A DNA stretch of 64,000 nucleotides from an uncultured SAR86 cluster bacterium. Its GTDB lineage: Bacteria; Pseudomonadota; Gammaproteobacteria; Magnimaribacterales; D2472. The notes below the pieces were generated by a model that had not been told where the DNA came from, did no database searches, and was given only the letters and a program-made list of their open reading frames with translations. Shown here piece after piece: positions 46,621 through 57,843 of this stretch (within the stretch, counting starts at the first letter, position 1; the number at the start of each line of letters is the position of its first letter). The position numbers were made by a program, and so were the translations under genes. The DNA is taken from assembly GCA_943789005.1 (NCBI GenBank), contig CALSSL010000001.1, positions 442,511 through 506,510 on the forward strand, in the 5' to 3' direction.

Positions 46621-46626
46621 TTGGAG
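46621..46626 (+). promoter_or_regulatory. Ribosome-binding site that points to a GTG start for glyS
   Basis: TTGGAG is six nt upstream of GTG 46633. If an upstream TTG (46618 or 46621) were the start, this sequence would be coding. The GTG start gives a protein beginning [18 protein letters not shown]. Confidence 0.5.
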
Positions 46627-46632
46627 ACTGCT

Positions 46633-47995
46633 GTGACTGCAAAAAACATGGATCATCTTGTATCTTTATGCAAAAGAAGGGGTTTTATCTTCCAGTCAGG
46701 TGAAATATATGGCGGAATGCAGGGTATGTATGACTATGGCCCCTTAGGTGTTGAGTTAAAAAATAACCTGAAGCACTCATGGTGGAAATCCATGATATAT
46801 GAGAATGATAATATAGAGGGCTTGGATGCTTCTATACTATCAAATCCAATAGTTCTTAAGTATTCTGGTCATGAAGATACCTTTTCAGATCCTATGGTTG
46901 ATTGTCGGTCGTGTAATGCCAGATCAAGAGATGATCAGCTAGATGGTGGAAAATGTCCAGAATGTGGCTCATCAGATCTGACTGAGCCAAGACCTTTTAA
47001 TTTAATGTTTAAAACTAATGTAGGGCCTATCGATGACGGCTCCTCTTTTGCTTACCTAAGACCAGAAACAGCGCAACAAATATTTACAAACTTTAAAAAT
47101 GTTGTTGACTCATCATCCAAATCTTTACCTTTTGGTATAGCTCAGATTGGCAAGGCCTTTAGAAATGAAATTACGCCAAGAAATTTTATATTTAGGGTTA
47201 GAGAGTTTGAGCAAATGGAGCTTGAGTTTTTTGTGGAGCCTGGTTCAGACGAAGAGTGGCACAAAAAATGGGTTCAGAAGAGACTTGATTGGTGGGAAGA
47301 GCAAGGAATACCTGCGGATAGTATCGAACTGTATAACGTGCCAGATGAAGAGCTCGCACATTACTCTAAAGGAACTGTTGATATTATGTATAAGTTTCCA
47401 CATGGGCTTGAGGAACTTGAAGGAGTTGCTAATAGAACAGATTTTGATTTGGGCTCTCATACAAAAAATCAAGATGAGCTTAATATATCTGCAAATGTTA
47501 TGAAAAATAAGTCATCAAACACAAGACTTGCCATTCAGAATATTGAAACTAAAGAGTGGGTCGTCCCTTATGTTATAGAGCCCTCTGCTGGGGTTGATAG
47601 GGGCGTTCTTGCAATAATGAATGAAGCATATAATGTAGAAGATTTAGGAGAAGGCAAGGAAAGAACTGTTTTAAAACTTAAACCACATCTTTCACCTGTG
47701 AAGGCTGCTGTAATACCCCTGAAAAAAAATAATGAAGAATTGGTAAAGATTGCTTCTGATTTAAAATCAAAGCTACAAAAGCTTAACCTTGGAAGAATTA
47801 TATTAGAAAACACTGGAAACATAGGAAAGGGTTATAGAAGGCACGATGAAATAGGAACACCTTTATGCATAACCATAGACTTTGATAGTCATAGAGGATA
47901 ATACAGCAACTGTTAGGGATCGTGACAGCATGAACCAAGAAAGAATATCAATTGAGAAACTGCCAGAGTATCTTACACAAATTATTAATGGATAA
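46633..47995 (+). CDS. glyS: Glycyl-tRNA synthetase, homodimer type, with a frameshift near the 3' end
   Basis: Class II synthetase of the single-chain alpha2 type found in eukaryotes, archaea and many bacteria, not the alpha2-beta2 GlyQS of E. coli. Visible: [23 protein letters not shown], a Cys4 zinc segment (CRSCNA, CPECGS), motif 2 [19 protein letters not shown] and motif 3 [12 protein letters not shown]. The first frame ends at 47901 after FDSHRG, but the next frame continues [11 protein letters not shown] ... [10 protein letters not shown] to a stop at 47995, the normal C-terminus. One extra base near 47890-47893 explains it. Confidence 0.92.
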
Positions 47996-47998
47996 TAT

Positions 47999-48700
47999 AT
48001 GCCTTTAATTGGCAGCATTGTTTTCAATACTTTTTTTTATATAAGTCTTATTCCAATAACGCTGATAATAGTATCTTTATATTTTTTTATATCAACTAAA
48101 AATCTTCAATATATTGGATCTTTATGGATCAAAATAGTTTTAAAGGCTTTACGCATATTTTGTAGAGTAAGGTGGAGGGTGGAGGGGATTGAAAATATTC
48201 CAAAAGGTCCCTGCATAGTTGTATCAAATCATCAAGGTCAATGGGAGTCTTTATTTTTACAAACATTATTTATACCATCTACAACTATAATTAAAAAAGA
48301 ATTACTTTACATACCGCTTTTTGGGTGGGCATTAAGATGCATGAAACCGATAACATTGAATAGATTAAATAAAATAAGTAGCTTAAAAAAGGTCATAAAA
48401 AAGGGTGTTTTAAAGCTTGAAAATGGTTTTTCAATCATACTTTTTCCTGAGGGAACCAGAAATAGTCCAGAAAAAGGCATACAACCCTTTGCTGCTAGCT
48501 GCGGCCTTTTGTCGGTGAAGAAGCGGGCTTCCTTTATTGCCAATATGTCATAACTCTGGAAAATATTGGAAGAATAAAAAATTTATTAAGTCTTCAGGTG
48601 AGGTTATATTAAAAATTGGTAATCCTATATCAGGAAATGACCCAAAAATAATTACTGAGCAAGCTTTTAACTGGACCAAAGAAACATATCAACAAATGGG

Positions 48701-48704
<4 letters not shown>
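47999..48704 (+). CDS. plsC: 1-acyl-sn-glycerol-3-phosphate acyltransferase, with a frameshift
   Basis: Makes phosphatidic acid. N-terminal membrane helix, then the HxxxxE catalytic motif [13 protein letters not shown] and [12 protein letters not shown]. The first frame stops at 48553 (ending FIANMS), but one extra base near 48518-48523 shifts out of SVK; the other frame reads [16 protein letters not shown] and on to [10 protein letters not shown] and a stop at 48704, the expected C-terminus. The restored protein would be about 234 residues. The 3' end overlaps the gyrB stop by 4 nt. Confidence 0.88.
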
Positions 48705-51697
<2,993 letters not shown>

Positions 51698-51735
51698 TTT
51701 AGCTTAAAGAATTAATTTGTTGGGCAATATCAAAC

Positions 51736-52838
51736 CTATATTAGGAGCGGCATTACCACATACTTGTAACTTTCAGATCCAGGATTTGTTATTAAGCAGC
51801 TTTTGTCGGGCCAAAAAAATGAATTTCTACGAGCTCGCCCTCAATAGATGAAAGTATTTCTTGTATATAATTAACATTGAATGCTATATCTATATTGTCT
51901 CCACCATATGAGCATTCAACAGACTCTTCGCCTTGTTCTTTTTCTGGGTTATTTGCTGAAATATTTATAGAGTTATCAGAGGTTACAAGCCTAACACCTC
52001 TAAACTTTTCACTTGAGAGAACGCTTACCCTGCTTAAACTTTCAGAAAGACTTTTTTTGTTAATTGATAGTGTTGAGCTTTCTCCTGTGGGAATTACTTG
52101 CTCATAATCTGGGAATTTACCCTCAATCAGCTTGCTTGAAAATGTTGTGCCTGCAACATTTACGTTAATAGAGTTTTGACTAAGTTGAAGAAGAATGTTT
52201 TCAGTGCTATCACTTACAAGCTTTCCTATTTCATTAATTGATTTTCTTGGAACGATGCCTGTTATTTGGTCAGACACTCCCTCATTTAAACTGAGGGTGG
52301 CCATTGCCAATCTGTGGGCGTCGGTTGCAACACTTGTAATTTTTGTGTCTTCTACAGATAAAAATAAGCCGTTTAAATAGTGCCTCCAATCCTGATTCCC
52401 CATTGCGAATGAGGTCTTCGAAATTAAGGATTTTAGGTTTTGGGCAGTAATGTTTACAGTGTTTCCTCCCTCCTCTTTTTCAAACACGGGGAAATCTTCA
52501 CTTGGCAATGTTGCCAAGTTGTATTTGCCTGAGCTTGTTTCTATTTTAAGGTTATCGCCATCTAAAAAGAAATGAATCTCGGAGTCATCCTTAAAAAGCC
52601 TGCAAAGCTCGCTTAATTTTTTTGCCGGGGCTGTTATTTTGCCTCCACTTTTATAGTTTAAGATTGTTGAGATGGTTGAAATTTCTGACTCTAAATCTGT
52701 TGCTGTTAACTTTAAGGATGATTCATCGACCTCAAAAAGAACGTTTGCAAGAATTGGCAATGTTTGTCTTTTTTCAACAACACCAAGTGTGGAGTTAAGA
52801 GATTTGACTATCTCTTCTTTTGTAATATAAAAATCCAT
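51736..52838 (-). CDS. dnaN: DNA polymerase III beta sliding clamp, frameshift at the extreme C-terminus
   Basis: Processivity clamp. The first frame (348 residues) ends FFGPTKAA at 51792. Just beyond it the next frame reads ITNPGSESYKYVVMPLLI and stops at 51736, the normal beta-clamp ending (...YVVMPxRL type). One missing T near 51792-51795 restores a ~367-residue protein, the family's usual length. N-terminal MDFYITKEEIVKSL and LPILANVLFEV are typical. Located between dnaA and recF. Confidence 0.95.
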
Positions 52839-52840
52839 TA

Positions 52841-54136
52841 TTAGTTTGTAAGTGCTCTTGTGAGGTTTCTATAATCTTCTTCATGAGAAGAGCTTTCTTT
52901 TCTGAGTTCTGCTATTTTTTTACAAGCATGAAGGACTGTTGTGTGGTCTCTTCCATTAAAGGCTTCCCCGATTTCTGGCAAACTATGTCTTGTAAGCTCT
53001 TTTGTAAGAGCCATTGCTAACTGTCTTGGCCTGGTAATGGACCTGCTTCTTCTTTTAGACAAAAGATCTGAAAGTTTAATATTGTAGTACTCTGCTACAG
53101 TTTTTTGAATATTTTCAATACTAACCATTTTTGCTGATATTACAAAGAGGTCTTTTAGAGCATCTTTTACTAGGGCGAGGTCTATTTTTTGGTTTGTAAA
53201 TCTTGCATTTGCAACAACTCTTTTGAGGGCTCCCTCTAGCTCCCTAATATTAGAGCGAATCCTCTGAGCAATATATATCGCACAATCATTTGGCATTTCT
53301 ACACCCATAGATGATGCTTTTTGAAGAAGAACAGCGGCCCTGGTTTCGAGCTCTGGAGGGTCTATTATTACCGGAAGGCCCCAGCCAAGCCTTGATTTAA
53401 GTCTTTCTTCTAGGCCGTCTATTTCTTTTGGGTATTTGTCACAAGTTAGGATCATCTGGTTGTTTCTGTCCAATAAAGCGTTAAATGTATGGAAAAACTC
53501 TTCTTGGGACTGCTCTTTGCCTGCAAAAAACTGAATATCGTCAATTAAAAGCGCGTCAGCGTTTCTATAAAACGATTTAAATTCGTTCATAGCACCAAGC
53601 TGAAGGGCTTTTACCATGTCCGAGACAAATTTTTCTGAATGAACATAAACAATTCTTTTTCCGGGTTCATTTTTTAATATTTGGTTACCAACCGCGTGCA
53701 TTAAATGAGTTTTGCCTAAACCAACCCCCCCATAAATAAACAAAGGGTTGTAATCTCCTTTTGGGTTAGATGCAACCTGTTTAGACGCTGCTAATGCCAA
53801 ATGATTTGACTTTCCCTCTACAAAGGTTTCAAAAACATATGAGGGAACAAGCTTGGTATCTTCGGACTTTGTTTTATTTTTATATTTATCGACAAATGTT
53901 TCTTTTGTATGAGCTTTGAAAACAAGACTTATGTCTTTTTTTGATTGGGCCCTAACCATATCCATAATTTCATTGGATAGATTGGTCTCTACATAATTTA
54001 GTATAAAGTCATTAGGGGCAACTAACTCAAGAATATTTTTGTTCAAATTTCCTTTTAAGGGCCTGATCCAGGTGTTAAAATCATCCTGTGAAAGAGTGTT
54101 TTCTAGCCTTTCTGAGCATTTATTCCAAAATTCCAA
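52841..54136 (-). CDS. dnaA: Chromosomal replication initiator protein DnaA
   Basis: Origin-melting AAA+ initiator. 431 residues. Domain I begins MEFWNKCSERLENTLS. Domain III has Walker A GGVGLGKTHLMHAVG, Walker B LLIDDIQFFAGKEQSQEEFFHTF, and the sensor segment RLKSRLGWGLPV. Domain IV carries the helix-turn-helix signature GRDHTTVLHACKKI. The linker domain II is short, giving a compact protein. A GGAGG-like sequence lies before the ATG. Confidence 0.97.
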   Translation of the reverse strand: MEFWNKCSERLENTLSQDDFNTWIRPLKGNLNKNILELVAPNDFILNYVETNLSNEIMDMVRAQSKKDISLVFKAHTKETFVDKYKNKTKSEDTKLVPSYVFETFVEGKSNHLALAASKQVASNPKGDYNPLFIYGGVGLGKTHLMHAVGNQILKNEPGKRIVYVHSEKFVSDMVKALQLGAMNEFKSFYRNADALLIDDIQFFAGKEQSQEEFFHTFNALLDRNNQMILTCDKYPKEIDGLEERLKSRLGWGLPVIIDPPELETRAAVLLQKASSMGVEMPNDCAIYIAQRIRSNIRELEGALKRVVANARFTNQKIDLALVKDALKDLFVISAKMVSIENIQKTVAEYYNIKLSDLLSKRRSRSITRPRQLAMALTKELTRHSLPEIGEAFNGRDHTTVLHACKKIAELRKESSSHEEDYRNLTRALTN

Positions 54137-54178
54137 TCTTAAGTCCTCCTAATAGACACCTAGTCTATTAAAAAACTC

Positions 54179-54226
54179 ACAAGATATCTACAGAATAACT
54201 TGATGAATTTTCTGTGGATATCTTGT
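54179..54226. repeat. 17-bp inverted repeat between dnaA and rpmH
   Basis: Arm 1 ACAAGATATCTACAGAA (54179-54195), a 14-nt spacer, and arm 2 TTCTGTGGATATCTTGT (54210-54226), complementary at 16 of 17 positions; the single mismatch would be a G-U pair in RNA. Facing DnaA-box-like sequences lie in the arms. Confidence 0.8.
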
Positions 54227-54284
54227 ATATAAATAAATATTTAATGTTTTCATAATTTAATATGAAATCTTTTAATATATAAGC

Positions 54285-54290
54285 TATAAT
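54285..54290 (+). promoter_or_regulatory. Candidate -10 element for rpmH-rnpA
   Basis: Perfect TATAAT 27 nt upstream of the rpmH ATG. No good -35 is visible at standard spacing. Confidence 0.45.
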
Positions 54291-54317
54291 GCGCCACTAT
54301 TTTTTAGGTGGTTAATT

Positions 54318-54452
54318 ATGAAAAGAACGTTTCAACCAAGTACACTGAAGAGAAGCCGAACCCATGGCTTTAAAGCAAGAATGGCTACAAAGGCTGGAAG
54401 AGCTATACTGTCTAATAGAAGAAAAAAGGGCCGCAAGGTTCTATCAGCATAG
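54318..54452 (+). CDS. rpmH: 50S ribosomal protein L34
   Basis: 44-residue highly basic ribosomal protein. [20 protein letters not shown] is the invariant L34 start, followed by [19 protein letters not shown]. It is immediately upstream of rnpA (3-nt gap) as in nearly all bacteria. Confidence 0.98.
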   Translation: MKRTFQPSTLKRSRTHGFKARMATKAGRAILSNRRKKGRKVLSA

Positions 54453-54455
54453 AGC

Positions 54456-54758
54456 TTGTCTCAACCCAGGCTGCCTAGGCACTTTCATACATCAACAAAC
54501 CTAAGGCTTTTTTATTTACCGACAGAGCCTTCGGCTCTTAGAATATCTGTTTCAAAAAAAAATTTTAAGCTTGCTGTTGTTCGCAACAAAATTAAAAGGC
54601 AGATTAAGGATATTTTTAAAAAAAATAATTTATTGGGGAGCGGGGTTTTTGTTGTTCTTGTTTACAAACCCTTTGCTGAATTAAAATACTCCGAGGCTTC
54701 TGTTGAGATTGTTAAGGCTGTAGAATCTCTTTATCAAAAAGGAACATTAATAGAATGA
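54456..54758 (+). CDS. rnpA: Ribonuclease P protein component
   Basis: Protein cofactor of RNase P for tRNA 5' maturation. 100 residues from a TTG at 54456, the earliest possible since an in-frame stop precedes it. The signature is RISVSKKNFKLAVVRNKIKRQIKDIFK. It is on the short side for the family (~120). Overlaps yidC by 4 nt, with no yidD between them, in contrast to the common rnpA-yidD-yidC order. Confidence 0.94.
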   Translation: MSQPRLPRHFHTSTNLRLFYLPTEPSALRISVSKKNFKLAVVRNKIKRQIKDIFKKNNLLGSGVFVVLVYKPFAELKYSEASVEIVKAVESLYQKGTLIE

Positions 54759-56308
54759 ATATTAGAAAGGTTTATCTTGGGTTGGTTGCTGTGTTGTCTG
54801 TGGCTCTTTTTTATGAGTGGACGTCTGACAACAAATCCTCCTCAATTAGCAAGCATCTTGAGCTTGCCGGTATTGAGATGGCAAAGCCAAAAGTTTCTGA
54901 GGATGGTGCATATGTTTACCTTGAGAATGATTTATTAAGGCTTAAAATTTCTATTCAAACCGGCAGCGTGCTTGAGTCTAGACTAAAACAGTATGGTGTT
55001 GAAAATGTCGAGGGCTCTATGGGTGTGAGGGTTTTTGGATCTTCAGACATTGGTTCTTTTAAATACTATCTTAGAACAGGTTTTACCGGGCAGGCTGTTA
55101 AATATGTTCTTGATAGTTATGGTGATAATTTTGTTTTGTTAAAGAGTGGGGATGGGAGCTTTACAAAAGAGTTTAGTTTCTTGCCAAATACGTATGAGGT
55201 CCTTATTAAAGATAGTTCAAGTGGTGGTGTTGAGGGTAAGGCTTTTGCATCTCTATATAGAACAGAGGGAAGATCGTTAGACTTAAAAACAGGATTTATT
55301 GAGGGCGGTATGATGAATAACAGCTCCTATCAAGGAGTTGCTATTAGCAGCGACCAAGACCCCTATGAAACAACAAGGTTGAGAGCATTAGATAAGCCCA
55401 CCTCTGTTCTTTCTAGGTCTGGTTGGATTTCTTTTATTCAAAAGTATTTTTTTGCAGCTTTGATAGGCTCTAATGAGTATGTATATAATTATTTTACCTC
55501 TCCAGCCGAGTCAGGTGTTTACCGAATGGGTTATACGGTTGAAAAGGGTGAGGCTACAAACCTGGTTTACTCTCACTCTCACAGGGTTTTTATTGGCCCA
55601 AAAATAAGAAAAGACCTTGCTGAAAGAGCAGAAAGTTTAGAGCTTTCGATTGATATGGGTTGGTTTTGGTTTATATCCCAACCAATGGTTTGGTTTTTAG
55701 ATCTAATTAATGAGTATGTTAATAGCTGGGCTCTGTCAATAATAATTTTTACTTTGATCTTGAAGTTGGCCCTGTTCCCAATTACTGCAAAGGGTTTTGT
55801 TTCTATGGCGGGTATGCGAAAAGTTGGCCCAATGATGAAAGATATACAAGACAGGTATAAGAACGACAGACAAAAGGCAAGCGCAGAGGTTATGGCTTTG
55901 TATAAAAGAGAGAAGGTTAACCCTTTGGGCGGTTGTTTGCCGGTGCTGGCCCAGATGCCCTTTTTTATTGGCTTCTTTTTCGCTCTTCGGGAAATGGTTG
56001 AGTTACGTCATGCTTCTTTCTTTTGGATTTCTGATTTATCCATCCCAGACCCTTTGTTTATTCTTCCGGTTTTGTTTGGCTTGGTTATGGTTTCAACCCA
56101 AAGGCTTAGTCCCGCTCCGCCAACATCTGACCCAACACAAGCTCAAGTAATGAAATATATGCCTGTTATTTTTTCTATTTTCTTTGTTATTTTTCCTGCT
56201 GGCCTTTGTTTGTACTCTGTTATTAATTCTGGTGTTTCTCTTGCTCAACAGCGCTACCTTTACAAAAAAACAGGCGTACTGAGCTCTACAAGCGCTGGTG
56301 GTGAGTAA
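54755..56308 (+). CDS. yidC: Membrane protein insertase YidC
   Basis: Inserts and folds inner-membrane proteins. 517 residues, Gram-negative form: an N-terminal membrane helix (VYLGLVAVLSVALFYEW), a large periplasmic beta domain (about residues 50-300), then the Oxa1 core of five helices. Core features: WALSIIIFTLILKLALFPITAKGF, the cytoplasmic hairpin QDRYKNDRQKASAEVMALYKRE, and NPLGGCLPVLAQMPFFIGFFFALREM. The last helix ends NSGVSLAQQRYLYKK. Strongly G/T-rich coding strand. Confidence 0.96.
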   Translation: MNIRKVYLGLVAVLSVALFYEWTSDNKSSSISKHLELAGIEMAKPKVSEDGAYVYLENDLLRLKISIQTGSVLESRLKQYGVENVEGSMGVRVFGSSDIGSFKYYLRTGFTGQAVKYVLDSYGDNFVLLKSGDGSFTKEFSFLPNTYEVLIKDSSSGGVEGKAFASLYRTEGRSLDLKTGFIEGGMMNNSSYQGVAISSDQDPYETTRLRALDKPTSVLSRSGWISFIQKYFFAALIGSNEYVYNYFTSPAESGVYRMGYTVEKGEATNLVYSHSHRVFIGPKIRKDLAERAESLELSIDMGWFWFISQPMVWFLDLINEYVNSWALSIIIFTLILKLALFPITAKGFVSMAGMRKVGPMMKDIQDRYKNDRQKASAEVMALYKREKVNPLGGCLPVLAQMPFFIGFFFALREMVELRHASFFWISDLSIPDPLFILPVLFGLVMVSTQRLSPAPPTSDPTQAQVMKYMPVIFSIFFVIFPAGLCLYSVINSGVSLAQQRYLYKKTGVLSSTSAGGE

Positions 56309-56313
56309 GTTTT

Positions 56314-57627
56314 ATGTCGGTTGTTTTCGCCCTTGCTACACCTCCGGCAAAGTCTGCAATATGTGTTTTTAGGGTTTCTGGCCATGGTTGTCTTGATAAA
56401 ATAAAACAGATAACTGGTTGCGAACTAAAAAGAGCGAGAACTTTTTATTTGAGGTCCTTTTTAGACGCCGGCGGTGGTGTTATTGATAATGTTGGGGTTG
56501 TTTTTTTTAAGGGCCCAAATAGTTATACGGGCGAGGATTCTTTTGAGGTATATGCTCACGGAAGCCTTGGCGTTATGTCGCTTATTGTTGATGTTTTTAA
56601 GGGCCTGGGTTTTGATGAGGCGCCTCCGGGAGAGTTTACAAAGAGAGCTTTTTTAAATAATAAAATTAGTTTAAACGAAGCTGAGGCTGTTGTGGATATT
56701 ATAGATAGTTCAAGCCGAGAGAGCGTGTATTTGTCTTCAAAGTCTTTGTCTGGAACTTTTACTGATTTGGTTGTTGGTTTTTCAAAAAAAATAGATTTCT
56801 TGCGAATGGGTGTTGAAGGAGAAATAGATTTCTCAGATGAGGGTGAGGATTTTTTAGACGGTGCTTTGGTTGGTGGTCTAAAAAAAATTGTAGTTGATTT
56901 CTCTTTGTTTGTTGATGGTTGTGTTAATAAAAAACATTACTCTAGTAAAAACAAGGTTCTTTTTGTGGGTCCTGTTAATTCAGGAAAGTCTTCAGTTTTT
57001 AATAGGCTTTTAGGTTTTGAAAGGGCGCTGGTTTCAAGCGTTGCCGGAACAACGCGTGATCTAGTTGAGTCTGAGTTGTTTTATAGCGATGCCTCTTTTT
57101 CTTTATTGGACTCAGCGGGTATAAGAGAGACGGATGATTTAATAGAGTCGCGAGGCATAAGTATTGCTTTGGAACAGATAGAGGGCGCTGATGTTGTTGT
57201 TGGTATTTTCGACAGTTTTGATAAAAATGTTTTAAATAAGTTTTCAAAACTTACAAAAGGGAAAAAATATTTAACCGTATATAACAAGTTAGATTTAGGC
57301 CCTCCAAATCAAGAGGTTTTTGATTGTTTGGTTTCTGCAAAAACCGGAGAGGGTTTTGGCGAGTTAAAAAATAAGCTTGCTAGTTTTTTTAAGGTTTTTG
57401 ATAGAAGTGATTATTCTTTTTTGGTTAGAGATCGTCATATATCTCTGTTCAACTCGTCTCTTAAATGTTTAAAAGATGCTCTATTAAAAATTGAGGAAGG
57501 TGGTGGTTTGGAACTGGTGGCAGAAGACCTAAGGTTGGCAAGGGGTTTTTTGGATGAGGTTGTTGGTGTTAAAACTTCAGACTCTTTGCTTGGAGATATT
57601 TTTAGTAATTTTTGTATTGGTAAGTAA
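56314..57627 (+). CDS. mnmE: tRNA modification GTPase MnmE
   Basis: With MnmG, makes (carboxymethyl)aminomethyluridine at U34. 437 residues. The N-terminal folate-binding domain has VFALATPPAKSAICVFRVSG and GEFTKRAFLNNKISLNEAEAV. The G domain has GPVNSGKSS, the TTRD switch, DSAGIRET and NKLD. The C-terminal catalytic Cys lies in the invariant ending CIGK. The coding strand is extremely G/T-rich compared with mnmG downstream. Confidence 0.96.
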   Translation: MSVVFALATPPAKSAICVFRVSGHGCLDKIKQITGCELKRARTFYLRSFLDAGGGVIDNVGVVFFKGPNSYTGEDSFEVYAHGSLGVMSLIVDVFKGLGFDEAPPGEFTKRAFLNNKISLNEAEAVVDIIDSSSRESVYLSSKSLSGTFTDLVVGFSKKIDFLRMGVEGEIDFSDEGEDFLDGALVGGLKKIVVDFSLFVDGCVNKKHYSSKNKVLFVGPVNSGKSSVFNRLLGFERALVSSVAGTTRDLVESELFYSDASFSLLDSAGIRETDDLIESRGISIALEQIEGADVVVGIFDSFDKNVLNKFSKLTKGKKYLTVYNKLDLGPPNQEVFDCLVSAKTGEGFGELKNKLASFFKVFDRSDYSFLVRDRHISLFNSSLKCLKDALLKIEEGGGLELVAEDLRLARGFLDEVVGVKTSDSLLGDIFSNFCIGK

Positions 57628-57843
57628 GTTGTTATTAATCTGTGTTTAATTTTTTACATAATTTTTTATCAACAGGTTTTTGTATTGAGTTTTCTGGTTC
57701 CTTTAACAGGGTTAAACATGTTTTATTGTTGCCTGTTTGGGCTTTGTTTAAATAGCTTTCATGCTGTTACCCACAGAAAACGCTTACCCTAATAGAAATA
57801 ACAATAAGTATATAATATAGATATTATTGGTTTTAATAAGTAT
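57628..57843. other. mnmE-mnmG intergenic region, candidate origin or DnaA-box cluster
   Basis: 216 nt, the longest gene-free gap in the window. It holds two DnaA-box-like 9-mers in the same orientation, TTATCAACA (57666-57674) and TTACCCACA (57767-57775), each one mismatch from TTATCCACA. It also holds an inverted repeat TTTAAC/GTTAAA (57702-57716), an AT-rich end and a perfect TATAAT (57811-57816) serving mnmG. In enterics the origin lies beside mnmG, so this gap competes with the dnaA-rpmH gap as oriC. Confidence 0.5.

Larger units (their letters stand above)
54137..54317. other. dnaA-rpmH intergenic region, candidate replication origin or DnaA-autoregulatory region
   Basis: 181 nt without a gene. 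It contains a 17-bp near-perfect inverted repeat (54179-54226) whose arms each include a DnaA-box-like 9-mer, TGTGGATAT (54213-54221; one mismatch to TGTGGATAA) and ATATCTACA (54184-54192; two mismatches). An AT-rich stretch follows, then TATAAT at 54285-54290. In pseudomonads this gap is the origin, which supports the reading but does not prove it. Confidence 0.55.

Noticed and set aside
47999-48553. Truncated plsC as a natural pseudogene
   Set aside because: The remainder of the protein follows in another frame up to 48704 with no other damage, next to similar single-base breaks in essential genes.
54179-54226. dnaA-rpmH inverted repeat as an intrinsic terminator
   Set aside because: It lies upstream of two divergent genes and has no T-run; DnaA-box-like content fits better.
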